Shown: in pieces, positions 1 through 9,551 of the stretch | How positions within the stretch are numbered: position 1 is the stretch's first letter | Layout of the letters: each line of letters begins with the position of its first letter | Source of the DNA: Rhodovastum atsumiense | GTDB lineage: Bacteria > Pseudomonadota > Alphaproteobacteria > Acetobacterales > Acetobacteraceae | Length of the DNA stretch: 64,000 nucleotides | Direction of reading: 5' to 3' | Assembly (NCBI RefSeq): GCF_937425535.1 | Contig: NZ_OW485601.1 | Location: 4,385,501-4,449,500 of the forward strand | Made by a program: the position numbers and the translations under genes | Notes under the pieces: model-generated | What the model was told of the DNA's origin: nothing | Databases searched by the model: none | Seen by the model: only the letters and a program-made list of their open reading frames with translations

Positions 1-1812
1 GGCACCGTGTGGGTCGCCGGCGCCAGCCTGCTGCTGGGCCTGCTGGCCTGGGCCAGCATCCGGCTGTTGCCGCTGCGGGTGCTCGACCGGACGCTGACGC
101 GGCTGTCGCAGGAAAGCGCGCGCTTCCAGGCGGCGCTGGACAACATGGCGCAGGGGCTGTGTCTGTTCGACGGCGACGACCGGCTGGTGGTCTGCAACCG
201 CCGCTTCGCCGCCATGTTTGGCCGCCCGGTGGTGGGCAGCGTTGCCGCGGCGTTGTCATCCGGCGCGGACATCGCGCCGCTGTTCGCCCCGCCCGATCCG
301 GCGCGCTCCGGGCCGCAGGACGGCGGCACGCACGAGCTGGACGACGGGCGGGTGATCCAGGTGTCGCGCCAGGTGATCCCCGGCGAGGGCTGGGTCGCGA
401 CCTTCGACGACATCACCGAGCGCCGGCGCTCCCAGGAGCGGCTGGCGCACATGGCGCGGCACGACGCGCTGACCGGGCTGCCGAACCGGCTGATGCTGCG
501 CGAGCATCTGGAAGCGGCGCGGGCGCAGGCGCGGCAGGGCCGCCGGTTCGCCGTGTTCTGCCTCGACCTCGACGGCTTCAAGGGCGTCAACGACGCGCTG
601 GGCCAGGCGGCCGGCGACGAGTTGCTGTGCCTGGTGGCGCGGCGCCTGCGTGCGGTGGCGCGTGACATCGATTTCGTGGCGCGGCTGGGCGGGGATGAGT
701 TCGCGCTGGTGCAGGCGGAGGTGGATGGCCCGGAGGCGGTGACGGGGCTGGCGGAGCGGCTGGCTGAGATCCTGCGCGCCCCGTTCACGCTGCGCGGCGA
801 GGTGGTGGGGCTCGGTGCCAGCATCGGCGTCGCCCTGGCGGAGGATCCGGACCCGGGCGCCGACGTGCTGCTGTGCCATGCCGATGCCGCCCTGCATCAG
901 GCCCGCGCCGCCGGGCGCGGCCTGTGGCGGCTGTTCCAGCCGGAGATGGAGGCCGGGATCCGCCAGCGGCGGCAACTGGAGACCGAGCTGCGCTCGGCGC
1001 TGGCGGCGGAGCAATTCGAGGTCTTCTACCAGCCGCTGGTGGAGGCGCGCACGCTGGCGCTGGCCGGCTTCGAGGCGCTGGTGCGCTGGCGCCATCCCGG
1101 GCGCGGCCTGGTGCCGCCGGGGGAGTTCATCCCGCTGCTGGAAGAGACCGGCCTGATCGGCCCGCTGGGCAGTTGGGTGCTGGCGCGCGCCTGCGCGGAC
1201 GCGGCGGGGTGGCCCGCGCATCTGCGGCTGGCGGTCAATCTCTCGCCGGTGCAGGTGCTCAATGCGCGGCTGGTGCAGGAGGTCGCGCAGGCGCTGGCGG
1301 GCGCGGGGCTGGCGCCGCAGCGGCTGGAGCTGGAAATCACCGAGACCGTGCTGCTGCAGGACAACGAGGTGACGCTGGGCGTGTTGCGGCGGCTGCACGA
1401 GCTGGGCGTGCGCATCAGCATGGACGATTTCGGCACCGGGTATTCCAGCCTCAGCTACCTGCGGCGCTTTCCCTTCGACAAGATCAAGGTCGACCAGTCC
1501 TTCGTGCACACGCTGCCCCGCGACCGCGGCGGCATCCCGATCATCCGCGCCGTCACCGGTCTGGGCCGCGCCCTGGGCATGCGGGTGCTGGCCGAGGGGG
1601 TGGAGACCGTCGAGCAGATGGAGATCCTGCGCGAGGAAGGCTGCGACGAACTGCAGGGCTTCCTGTTCGGCCGGCCCGCGCCGCTGTGCGAGGCGGCGGA
1701 GGTCATTGCCCGTGACCTGGCCGGCGAGCGGCCCGGCGCCGCGGGCCAGTGTCCTGTTCCGGCCCCCGCGCCAGGCGCGACGGCCCGGGGAATCCTGCGC
1801 TCGATTCGTTGA
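1..1812 (+). CDS. PAS-GGDEF-EAL c-di-GMP enzyme, 5' end outside the window
   Basis: Bifunctional c-di-GMP signalling protein, predicted to be membrane-anchored. The frame is open from base 1, so the true start and probably an N-terminal sensor domain lie upstream; the GTG at 7 is unlikely to be the start. A hydrophobic segment (residues about 4-22) is followed by a PAS domain (about 45-140), a GGDEF domain and an EAL domain. The cyclase motif GGDEF is intact (about residue 230) and is preceded five residues earlier by an RDID inhibitory site. The EAL motif (about 358) and the metal and catalytic motifs NLSP, ELEITE, DDFGTG, KVD, AEGVE and LQGF are all present. From motif integrity both activities are possible, which is inference. 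It converges on the next gene with a gap of only 16 bases. Confidence 0.93.
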   Translation, partial: GTVWVAGASLLLGLLAWASIRLLPLRVLDRTLTRLSQESARFQAALDNMAQGLCLFDGDDRLVVCNRRFAAMFGRPVVGSVAAALSSGADIAPLFAPPDPARSGPQDGGTHELDDGRVIQVSRQVIPGEGWVATFDDITERRRSQERLAHMARHDALTGLPNRLMLREHLEAARAQARQGRRFAVFCLDLDGFKGVNDALGQAAGDELLCLVARRLRAVARDIDFVARLGGDEFALVQAEVDGPEAVTGLAERLAEILRAPFTLRGEVVGLGASIGVALAEDPDPGADVLLCHADAALHQARAAGRGLWRLFQPEMEAGIRQRRQLETELRSALAAEQFEVFYQPLVEARTLALAGFEALVRWRHPGRGLVPPGEFIPLLEETGLIGPLGSWVLARACADAAGWPAHLRLAVNLSPVQVLNARLVQEVAQALAGAGLAPQRLELEITETVLLQDNEVTLGVLRRLHELGVRISMDDFGTGYSSLSYLRRFPFDKIKVDQSFVHTLPRDRGGIPIIRAVTGLGRALGMRVLAEGVETVEQMEILREEGCDELQGFLFGRPAPLCEAAEVIARDLAGERPGAAGQCPVPAPAPGATARGILRSIR

Positions 1813-1828
1813 TGGATCGAACCGGGTT

Positions 1829-4627
1829 TCAGCCCTGCCCCTGTCCCGCCGCGCGCGGCGCCGGCAGGGGCATCGCGTTCGAGACGGCAAGCCGGAGATG
1901 GCGTCCCCCCTCCCGTCCGGCCATCTCCACCGTGACCCGCGCGAGGAAATCCGGCACCTCGTGCGCCGGCATCGGCCGCCCCAGCAGGAAGCCCTGCAAC
2001 TCGGTGCATCCCTGCTCGCGCAGCATGGCCAGTTGCTCCTGCGTCTCCACGCCTTCGGCGACGACCCGCAGGTTCAGCCGCTGGCTCATGGTCAGCACCG
2101 CCTCCAGGATCGTGCGGGTGCCGGAATCCTGCTGCTGGGCCTGCACGAAGCACTTGTCGATCTTGAGCCCGTCGAAGGGGAAGCGGCGCAGGTAGCTGAG
2201 GCTGGAATAGCCGGTGCCGAAATCATCCAGCGCGATGTGCACCCCCAGATCCTTCAGGCTGCGCAGGGTGGCCAGGGCCTGGTCCTCGTCCTTGATCAGC
2301 ACGCCCTCGGTGACCTCCAGCTCCAGCAGCGCGGCCGGCAGGCCGGTCCGGTGCAGGATCTCCGACAGCAAGGGCAGCAGGCCGGTGTCGCGGAACTGCA
2401 CCGGGGAGAGATTGACCGCCACCCGGCAGCGCGGCTGCCACCCGGCCGCCAGGGTGCAGGACTGCTCCAGCACCATGCGCCCGATCGGCACGATCAGGCC
2501 GCATTCCTCCGCCAGCGGGATGAACACGCCCGGCGAGACGAAGCCCCGCTCGGGGTGGCGCCAGCGGATCAGGGCCTCGAACCCGACCACCCGCAGGCTG
2601 TCGCAGGCGAATTGCGGCTGGAAGAACACCTCCAGCTCGCGGCGCTCCACCGCCAGCCGCAGGTCGCGCTCCAGCGCGCGGCGGTCCGCCAGCGTCCGGT
2701 CCATCCAGCCCTCGAAGCGGCAGAACCCGCCCTTCCGCTCGGCCTTGGCGCGGTCGAGCGCGGTATCGGCGTTCTTCAGCAGGGTGCGGCCATCGGCGCC
2801 GTCGTCCGGATAGAGCGCGATGCCGATGCTCGCGCACAGCGACGAGACATAGCCGCCCTGATCGACCGGCAGCGGCAGGCCGTCGAGCAGGCGTTGGGCG
2901 ACCTGTTCGGCCGTTTCTGATGGCGCGAGGTCACGCACCAGGATCGTGAACGCATCGCCCCCGGTGCGCGCCACCGTGTCCTGCGGCCGGACCAGCGCGC
3001 GCAGGCGCTCGGCGAACCGGCACAGCACCGTGTCGCCGACCTCCCGCCCCATGGTGTCGTTGATGGCCTTGAACCCGTCGAGGTCGAGGGACAGCACGAC
3101 GAAGCCGCCGCCCTGGCCTTCCCCCGCCGCCGTCGCCTCGGCGATGCGCCGGGTCAGCAGCATGCGGTTGGGCAGGCCGGTCAGGGCATCGTGCTGCGCG
3201 AGATAGAGGATGCGGGCCTCGGCCAGCTTGCGTTCGGTGATGTCGACCACCGTCGAGCAGGCCAGCCGGCGACCGCCGATATCGACCGGAACGGCGGCGA
3301 TGACCACATCGCGCATCTCCCCCGATCGCGTGCGGTGGCGGGTTTCGAACTGCACCGCCTCGCCCATCAGCGTGGGACGGCGCCACAGCGCCTCGCATCT
3401 TTCCGCGTCCGGCGCGATGTCCGACACCCGCATGCGGCGCAGCATATCGCGCGTATAGCCCAGCATCGCCGCGGCGGCATCGTTGCAGTCCACGATGGCG
3501 GTGTCGGAGGGATCGACCAGGTAGCCCGGCAGGGGCGCCGCGTCGAACAGCTTGCGCAGGCGCTGCTCGCTCTCGCGCAGGGCCGCCTCGACCGCCTCGC
3601 GCCGGCTGATCTCCCGCGAGAGGGCGGTGTTGCGGGTGTACAGTTCGTCGCGGCGGCGGGCGGTTTCGAGGTAGCGGGCCTGCAGGGCGAGGTTGCGGCG
3701 CTGCATCCGGTCGAGCATCAGCGCCGCCAGCAGCACCAGCGGCGGCAGCACGCTGAGCGCGTGCAGGAAGGCGCGCGAGGTGATGGTGCCATAAAGGTCC
3801 TGCTCGCGGGCCAGGGTGGCCAGCGACAGCGGGAAGCCCGGCACCGGCGTGCGCACCACTACCATGCCGCGCAGGGCGGCCGGGGGCAGCGGCGGCACGG
3901 CTTCGGCGGTGCGCACGACCTGGCCCGCGGGCAGGGGGACGAGGGCGCGGCCCAGCTCCGGGTCGAGCGCCGGCGTGACCTGCACGGCGGCCAGTTCTTC
4001 CCCCGCCGCGCTCAGCAGCACCTCGCGCAGCCCGGTCGCGTCCGGATCGGCGCGGAGATGGCCGGCGAGGATGCCGAGATCACTGAACGCCACCACCGCG
4101 CCGACGATGGCGCCCTTGTGGCGGACCGGTGCCACCGTGCCGATGCGCCGGGACACCGGGTCGAGCGCGATCACCGGGCCGCCGAGCAGGCCGGAGGGCA
4201 GCGCCACGGCCACGTCGCCGTTGCCCAGCTCGGCCAGCCGGGTGCCGTCGATGTCGACGAAGGCGATGTCGCCGAAGATCTGCTGGCCGCGGAACACCGT
4301 CTTGGCCTGCCAGCGCCGCAGGCGCTGCTCGATCGCCTCGAGGCTGGCCGCCAGGCCATAGCGCAGCGACATGCCCAGCGCCTTGTTGGTCAGGTAGGCC
4401 TCGATCTCGTGCGCGTCGGCCAGTTCCGAGATGTCGCTGCGGCGCTCCGCCAGGAAGTCGCCCAGGCGGGCCGCCTGCCGCGCGGCCTCGGCGGCGAAGC
4501 GGGCTTCGGCCGCGGCGGTGAGCTGCGCCTGCGCGCGAAAGCCGTTCCAGAGCAGCACCGAGGCGTAGGCGCAGAACGCGACGGCGACCAGCAGGGGCCA
4601 GCGTGCGAACAGGCGGTTCATGGTCAT
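1829..4627 (-). CDS. Membrane sensor with PAS, degenerate GGDEF and EAL domains
   Basis: Predicted inner-membrane c-di-GMP phosphodiesterase-type sensor of 932 residues. An N-terminal membrane segment (about 10-28), a Cache-like periplasmic region (about 30-285) and a second membrane segment (about 287-305) precede a coiled coil, a PAS domain (about 355-470), a GGDEF domain and an EAL domain. The cyclase signature reads GGDAF (Ala about residue 559), so the catalytic Glu is missing. An RPQD inhibitory-site motif is kept, so the domain may act as a nucleotide sensor. The EAL catalytic motifs are intact (EAL about 684, NLSP, ELEVTE, DDFGTG, KID, AEGVE). A GTG at 4636 is an alternative start; the ATG is preferred because it directly precedes the first membrane segment. 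It lies just downstream of the solute-binding protein gene, so co-transcription is likely. Confidence 0.92.
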   Translation of the reverse strand: MTMNRLFARWPLLVAVAFCAYASVLLWNGFRAQAQLTAAAEARFAAEAARQAARLGDFLAERRSDISELADAHEIEAYLTNKALGMSLRYGLAASLEAIEQRLRRWQAKTVFRGQQIFGDIAFVDIDGTRLAELGNGDVAVALPSGLLGGPVIALDPVSRRIGTVAPVRHKGAIVGAVVAFSDLGILAGHLRADPDATGLREVLLSAAGEELAAVQVTPALDPELGRALVPLPAGQVVRTAEAVPPLPPAALRGMVVVRTPVPGFPLSLATLAREQDLYGTITSRAFLHALSVLPPLVLLAALMLDRMQRRNLALQARYLETARRRDELYTRNTALSREISRREAVEAALRESEQRLRKLFDAAPLPGYLVDPSDTAIVDCNDAAAAMLGYTRDMLRRMRVSDIAPDAERCEALWRRPTLMGEAVQFETRHRTRSGEMRDVVIAAVPVDIGGRRLACSTVVDITERKLAEARILYLAQHDALTGLPNRMLLTRRIAEATAAGEGQGGGFVVLSLDLDGFKAINDTMGREVGDTVLCRFAERLRALVRPQDTVARTGGDAFTILVRDLAPSETAEQVAQRLLDGLPLPVDQGGYVSSLCASIGIALYPDDGADGRTLLKNADTALDRAKAERKGGFCRFEGWMDRTLADRRALERDLRLAVERRELEVFFQPQFACDSLRVVGFEALIRWRHPERGFVSPGVFIPLAEECGLIVPIGRMVLEQSCTLAAGWQPRCRVAVNLSPVQFRDTGLLPLLSEILHRTGLPAALLELEVTEGVLIKDEDQALATLRSLKDLGVHIALDDFGTGYSSLSYLRRFPFDGLKIDKCFVQAQQQDSGTRTILEAVLTMSQRLNLRVVAEGVETQEQLAMLREQGCTELQGFLLGRPMPAHEVPDFLARVTVEMAGREGGRHLRLAVSNAMPLPAPRAAGQGQG

Positions 4628-4645
4628 GCGGGGCACCGGGATCGG

Positions 4646-5566
4646 CTACTTCCCTGCGGCGAAGAAGGCGGGAAAGGCGCGCCGGATGCCGGGGTAGTAC
4701 CTGGCCACCAGGGCATCGTAGCGGCCATCGGCGCGCACGTGGTCGAGATGGCGGTTGAAGGCGTCGCGCAGCCCGGGGGCGTCGCGGGGGAAGGCGGCGG
4801 CCAGGTCCTGCACGGGGGAGATGGGGCCGATGACCTTGATCCTGCCGGCCCATTTCTGCAGGTCGAGCATGGCATCCGGCACGTCGAGCAGGGTGAAGTC
4901 GGCTTCGTGGTTCAGCAGCGCCGGAACCATTTCATTGAGGTTGGTGCTGCGGGTGTAGGCGCGCAGGTCCAGCCCCTTGCCCTTGAGGTCATAGTTCGCC
5001 GGGTCGAGGCAGGTGCGCTCCATGACCAGCAGGCTGTGGGGGCCGATCAGGGCCCTGGTCTCGGCGATGTCGGCCGCCAGGTCCGGGCCGCCCTTGATCG
5101 GCTGGAAGGGGGATGCCGCCGGCGCGACCAGCAGGACCTGCGAGGGGAAGGTCGGGCTGGAATACAACACCACCTGCTCGCGCCAGGGCAGCACGGTGAA
5201 GCCGGCGGCGATCATGTCGCCGCGCACCGGGTGGCTGCCTTCCAGCGTGACGGTGCCGTCGCGCTTCACCACGTCCTGGCCGAGCAGGTCGCGCAGCACG
5301 CTGTAGAAGTCGGTGTAGACCAGGGTGTAGCGGACGCCGATCTCACGGGCGAAGCCACGCACCAGCTCGACGTCGAAGCCGTCGCCCTCGCCGGTGACGA
5401 AGTTGGCGTAGCGGATGCCCAGGTGGCGCAGCTCCCCCCGCGCCCGGATCTCCGCGAGATCGGCGGCCCGGGCCTGCCAGGCGGCCAGCGCGAGAGCCAG
5501 CGCGAGAACGGCCGGGCCGCCCTGGCGCAGGAAATGGCCCCAAAGCCATGTCAGCTTTTCCGGCAT
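4646..5566 (-). CDS. Periplasmic substrate-binding protein, family 3 type
   Basis: Predicted periplasmic solute-binding protein of the amino-acid/amine (SBP_bac_3) family, 306 residues. A signal peptide with a long Ala/Leu core ends near ARA-ADLAE (about residue 34). The mature start, DLAEIRARGELRHLGI, is the typical opening strand of this fold and is followed by the GDGFDVELVRGFA segment. No permease or ATPase gene is adjacent. Its partner is the GGDEF-EAL sensor 18 bases downstream, which suggests that it presents a ligand to that sensor or is only co-regulated; both are inference. An in-frame GTG at 5647 would add 27 residues. The ATG at 5566 has a GAGG motif upstream and leaves a normal signal peptide. 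Confidence 0.85.
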   Translation of the reverse strand: MPEKLTWLWGHFLRQGGPAVLALALALAAWQARAADLAEIRARGELRHLGIRYANFVTGEGDGFDVELVRGFAREIGVRYTLVYTDFYSVLRDLLGQDVVKRDGTVTLEGSHPVRGDMIAAGFTVLPWREQVVLYSSPTFPSQVLLVAPAASPFQPIKGGPDLAADIAETRALIGPHSLLVMERTCLDPANYDLKGKGLDLRAYTRSTNLNEMVPALLNHEADFTLLDVPDAMLDLQKWAGRIKVIGPISPVQDLAAAFPRDAPGLRDAFNRHLDHVRADGRYDALVARYYPGIRRAFPAFFAAGK

Positions 5567-5980
5567 CACAAAACCGCCTCTGCCCAGGCCCCGGTTCAGC
5601 CATTTCGAAAAAGCCACATGCCCCTGAAGCGCAGCAAGCCGTGACACCGTGGGGCCGCGATCATGACATTCTTTTTCAACAACGGTACAGAGGCAATATT
5701 TTCAAAAGAATACTATGGCATTTACCATTGCAGCAATTGAAAATTGGATAGAATGCATTCGTGGAACATATTCGCATGAAATTTCACCAGAAGTGAATTT
5801 TGCCGGTCCGTGGCATGATGTGCGCCGTCGAACTTGTTTTGCATTCGGATATGTACGGTGGCTCATATTTTTATGGTAGTGTTGTTCACCTTCCGGAGTT
5901 TTATTTCTCATGACCATAAGAATATGTCGTGTTAATAGCCAACCGGTTTAGCCGGGTGGCTTCGCCTCGCGAGGCCGCCA
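5567..5980. other. AT-rich intergenic region
   Basis: About 410 bases between divergent genes. From about 5650 to 5940 the composition drops to roughly half A+T or more, in sharp contrast with the flanking genes. It must hold the promoters for the leftward binding-protein/GGDEF-EAL pair and the rightward FIST/GGDEF-EAL pair. I see no convincing gene. A 54-codon frame at 5715-5879 has no good ribosome-binding site. Confidence 0.6.
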
Positions 5981-7264
5981 TTGGGGTGGGGCCGGCGCCC
6001 CGGCCCCGTTCCTGTCGGGGTCCGGTCCTTGCTTTGCATTCGCTCCGTCGCCGCCGCCGCGCCTGACACACCGGTCGTGCTCGACCGGCTCGCGGCCGGG
6101 ATCGCGGCATCGGGGATCGCCGCTCCCGCGCTGGTCGTGGCCTTCCATGACGGCGTGCACGACGCCGCGACGCTGCATGCGGCGCTGCGGCGGCAGTTTC
6201 CCCGCGCCCCGATCATCGGCGGCACCTCCTGCCAGGGGGTGATGACCGAGCGGGGCCTGCACGGCCCGGGCTCGGCCGGGCTGCTGCTGATCGAGGACGC
6301 GCGCGGGGATTACGGCGTCGCCGCGGGCCCGCTGGGCGAGGACGCCGAAGCGGATGCCGAGGCGCTGCTGCATGCCGCGCTGGAGCAGGCCGGCTGCCCG
6401 GGCGAGCTGCCGGAGCTGATCTGGGTGGTGCAGGCGCCGGGGCGGGAGGAGGCGGTGATCGCGGGGCTGCGCCGCGCCGTCGGCCAGCATTGCCCGATCA
6501 TCGGCGGCACCGCTGCGGGCCGGCTGGGCGAGGGGGAGGACGGGTGCCGCCAGATCGGCCCGGACGGGGCGCTCGCCGGGGGGCTGGTGGTGGCGGCGCT
6601 GATCCCCTCGGGCGGCGTCGGCCTGGCCTTCCAGGGCGGCTACGAGCCGGCGGGGCCGAGCGGCACCGTCACCGGCGTCGGCTTCGACATCGACGGCCCC
6701 GGCGGCGTGGTCACCGCGAGCGCGGGGCGGCACATCCTCTCGATCGACGGCGAGCCGGCGGCCCGGGTCTACAGCCGCTGGCTCGGCGATGCGCTGGACG
6801 CGCGGCTGGCGGCGGGGGGGGACATCCTCACCGAAAGCACCATGCACCCGCTGGCGGTAGAGGTCGTGCAGGCTGGCGGGGTGCCGCAATACCTGCTGGT
6901 CCATCCCAAGGACATCAGCGCCGAGGGCGGGCTCACCACCTTCGCCACGGTGGCGCAGGGAAGCCGGATCCACGTGATGCGCGGCGAGCGGGAGCGGTTG
7001 GTCGAGCGCGTGGGCCGGGTAACGGCGCAGGCGGCGGCGCGGCTGCCGGGCGGCGCCGGCACCCTGGCCGGGGGGTTCGTGATCTGTTGCGCCGGCTGCA
7101 TGCTGGCGGTGGGCGAGCGGCTGGACGACATGGCGCAGGGGGTGGTGCGGCGGATGGACGGCAGGCCGTTCCTGGGGTGCTTCACCTTCGGCGAGCAGGG
7201 CGAGATCCTCGGCCGCAACGTCCACGGCAACCTGATGATCGCAGCACTTGCCTTGGGACGTTGA
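5981..7264 (+). CDS. FIST-domain sensory protein
   Basis: Predicted cytoplasmic ligand-sensing protein with FIST_N and FIST_C domains, 427 residues. The N-terminal part shows the family's repeated layout: a Gly-rich GGTSCQG segment near residue 78, a second GGTAAG-type segment near 176, and a C-terminal half ending in CAGCML (near 370) and FLGCFTFGEQGEI. FIST domains are thought to bind small ligands and are often paired with c-di-GMP or chemotaxis output proteins. Here the next gene, 3 bases downstream, encodes a GGDEF-EAL protein, so the two probably form a sensor-output operon. The start is uncertain: the TTG at 5981 is the longest option and lacks an obvious ribosome-binding site. A run of eight G bases at 6814-6821 lies inside the gene. 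Confidence 0.85.
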   Translation: MGWGRRPGPVPVGVRSLLCIRSVAAAAPDTPVVLDRLAAGIAASGIAAPALVVAFHDGVHDAATLHAALRRQFPRAPIIGGTSCQGVMTERGLHGPGSAGLLLIEDARGDYGVAAGPLGEDAEADAEALLHAALEQAGCPGELPELIWVVQAPGREEAVIAGLRRAVGQHCPIIGGTAAGRLGEGEDGCRQIGPDGALAGGLVVAALIPSGGVGLAFQGGYEPAGPSGTVTGVGFDIDGPGGVVTASAGRHILSIDGEPAARVYSRWLGDALDARLAAGGDILTESTMHPLAVEVVQAGGVPQYLLVHPKDISAEGGLTTFATVAQGSRIHVMRGERERLVERVGRVTAQAAARLPGGAGTLAGGFVICCAGCMLAVGERLDDMAQGVVRRMDGRPFLGCFTFGEQGEILGRNVHGNLMIAALALGR

Positions 7265-7267
7265 GCC

Positions 7268-9511
7268 TTGACACCGCAGGACGACACCGAGAGCTCCGAG
7301 GCGCTGCGCGAGGCGCTGGCGGGGCTGCAGCGCGACAATGCCAAATTGCGCCGCGAGGTGATGCAGGCCGGCCTGCTGCTGACCGCGCTGGAGGCGCTGT
7401 TGCGCATCGAGCCGGGAAGCGACCCGTTCCCCGGCGTGCTGGCGGCGCTGAGCGCCGTGTTCGGCTTCAGCGAGGCCATCGCCCTGGGCGAGGGCAACGA
7501 TGGCCGGCTGGACTGCATCGCCGCCATGCCGGCCAGCCTGGCCGACCTGCCCTGGCGCAATGGTCGCCTGTTCGCGCGCGTCATGGACGGGCGCATCAGC
7601 GTGACCTTCGAGAACGCGAAGCTGGAGGAATGGCGCGACCTGCCGCCCGGCCGGCTGTCGGCGGCGCAGTCGGCGCTCTATCTGCCGATGCGCATGCGCG
7701 ACCGGCGCGGGCTGCTGATCATGCTGCGTCCGCTCGACGCGCCGGGTTTCAGCCGGGATGACGTCGTGCTGGCGCGGAAATTCGCGCTGCTGGCCTCGCA
7801 CGCCCTGGCGGCGCGGCACGCGAACCAGAGCGAGGCGGAGAGCCGCCGCCTGCAGCGCCTGACCGAGCAGCTGCGCACGAGCGAGCAGGCGGCGCAACGC
7901 AACGCCAACCTGCTGCAGGAGATCGTGAACCTGCTGCCGCTCAGCCTGACGGTGAAGGACGCCGCCGGCCGCCTGGTGCTGGTCAACGATGCCGCCGCCG
8001 CCGCGCCCGCCCCGGCCGCGGCGGCCAGCCGGCAGGAGGCCGACATCATCGCCGCCGGGCAGCAGGTGACGGAGGAGGAGACCAGTGCCGGGCCGGAGGG
8101 CGAGCGCACCTTCCTCACCTCCCGCAAGCCGGTGCGCATCCTGGAGGAATCGCTGCTGCTGACGGCCTCGCTCGATATCACCGAGCGCAAGCACTTCGAG
8201 CGCGAGCTGGCGCACCGCGCCTATTTCGACACGCTGACCGGCCTGCCGAACCGCACCCTGCTGCAGGAACGGGTGGATGCCGCGCTGCGCCACCGCCTGC
8301 CCGCGCAGGGTTGCGCCATGGCTTTCATCGACCTCGACAATTTCAAACACATCAACGATTTCTTCAGCCATGCCGTCGGCGACGGGCTGCTGGTGGCGGT
8401 GGCGCGGCGGGTCGGCGGGCTGATCCGTGCCTCCGACACACTGGCGCGGATCAGCGGCGACGAGTTCGTGCTGCTGCTCGACCCGCTGCCCGAGCCGGAG
8501 CAGTTGTACGCGGCGATCGACCGCATCCTGGACTCGCTCAAGCAGCCTTTCGCGGTCGAGGGCTTCGAGATCCTCACCTCCGCCTCGGTGGGCGTCAGCC
8601 TCTTTCCCGAGCATGGCCGCGACTACGAGGCGCTGCGCCGCAATGCCGACGGGGCGATGTACCGGGCGAAGATGGGGCGCCGGGGCCGCGCCGTCTATTT
8701 CGACGCCGGCATGGGCAAGGCGGTGACGGCACGCATGGAGCTGGAGCAGGAGCTGCGGCTGGCGGTGCGCGACCGTCATTTCCGCTTCGCCTTCCAGCCG
8801 AAGGTCGAGCTTCGCAGCGGCCGGGTCATCGGCTTCGAGGCATTGGTGCGCTGGGTGAATGGCGGGGGGCCGATCATGGCCCCGTCCGGCTTCATCGACC
8901 TGGCCATGGAGCTGGGCATCGGCGACGAGATCACCCATTTCGCCCTGCAGGACACCGTTGCCGCGCTGGAGCGGATCGACCGGCGCTTCGGCGCGGACAC
9001 GACGATCAGCATCAACGTCTCTGCCCGGCAGGCGAACGATCCCGGCTTCATGCGCGGCTTCGTCGCCGCGATCGCCGCGACGGGACGGGCGCAGCGGCTG
9101 ATGCTGGAGCTGACCGAGGATGCCTTCATCACCGCCGGCCAGTTCCAGGCGCAGGTCCTGCCGCTGCTGCGCGAGGCCGGGGTCAGGGTTTCCATCGATG
9201 ATTTCGGCACCGGCTATTCCTCGCTCGGCACGCTCGCCGACATCACCGTCGACGAGGTCAAGGTGGACCGTTCCTTCATCCGCCGCATCCAGGACCGGCC
9301 GCGCAGCCAGGGCGTGCTGAAGGCGATCGGGGCGCTGGGCCGGGCCCTGGGCACGGTGGTGGTGGCGGAAGGCGTGGAGACCGAGGAAGAGGCGCGCTAC
9401 CTGCTGCAGGCCACCGATATCGACGTGGCTCAGGGTTATCTGTTCGGCCGGCCCGCTTTCGTCGAGCAACTGGTGCGCATGCCCGGCCGCGCCTTCCCCC
9501 GCCTGCGCTGA
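7268..9511 (+). CDS. GAF/PAS-like, GGDEF (SGDEF) and EAL domain protein
   Basis: Cytoplasmic c-di-GMP signalling protein of 747 residues with no membrane segment. The N-terminal 180 residues look GAF-like, followed by a coiled coil and a short PAS-like segment ending in DITERK. The GGDEF domain begins near DTLTGLPN (about 320). Its signature reads SGDEF (about 395-399), with the first Gly replaced by Ser, and a RASD inhibitory-site motif precedes it. The EAL domain (EAL about 524) keeps NVS, ELTED, DDFGTG, KVD, AEGVE and QGY, so phosphodiesterase activity is plausible. Cyclase activity is uncertain. The start is TTG, 3 bases after the FIST gene stop, so translation is probably coupled. FIST is the likely input partner. 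Confidence 0.9.
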   Translation: MTPQDDTESSEALREALAGLQRDNAKLRREVMQAGLLLTALEALLRIEPGSDPFPGVLAALSAVFGFSEAIALGEGNDGRLDCIAAMPASLADLPWRNGRLFARVMDGRISVTFENAKLEEWRDLPPGRLSAAQSALYLPMRMRDRRGLLIMLRPLDAPGFSRDDVVLARKFALLASHALAARHANQSEAESRRLQRLTEQLRTSEQAAQRNANLLQEIVNLLPLSLTVKDAAGRLVLVNDAAAAAPAPAAAASRQEADIIAAGQQVTEEETSAGPEGERTFLTSRKPVRILEESLLLTASLDITERKHFERELAHRAYFDTLTGLPNRTLLQERVDAALRHRLPAQGCAMAFIDLDNFKHINDFFSHAVGDGLLVAVARRVGGLIRASDTLARISGDEFVLLLDPLPEPEQLYAAIDRILDSLKQPFAVEGFEILTSASVGVSLFPEHGRDYEALRRNADGAMYRAKMGRRGRAVYFDAGMGKAVTARMELEQELRLAVRDRHFRFAFQPKVELRSGRVIGFEALVRWVNGGGPIMAPSGFIDLAMELGIGDEITHFALQDTVAALERIDRRFGADTTISINVSARQANDPGFMRGFVAAIAATGRAQRLMLELTEDAFITAGQFQAQVLPLLREAGVRVSIDDFGTGYSSLGTLADITVDEVKVDRSFIRRIQDRPRSQGVLKAIGALGRALGTVVVAEGVETEEEARYLLQATDIDVAQGYLFGRPAFVEQLVRMPGRAFPRLR

Positions 9512-9551
9512 GGCGCGGCGTGGATGAAAGGCGATTGTGCGCGGTGATCGC

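Noticed and set aside
3191-5644. An 817-codon plus-strand open frame antisense to the binding protein and GGDEF-EAL sensor genes.
   Set aside because: No recognisable domain and composition of a shadow frame; the minus-strand genes are certain.
5702-5917. Short frames in the AT-rich gap, including 54 codons on the plus strand (5715-5879).
   Set aside because: No ribosome-binding site and no recognisable sequence; expected by chance in promoter DNA.
5948-9469. A 1173-codon minus-strand open frame antisense to the FIST and GGDEF-EAL genes.
   Set aside because: The plus-strand genes have clear domains. The antisense product is a low-complexity Arg/Gln/His/Ala chain, a typical by-product of high-GC coding DNA.
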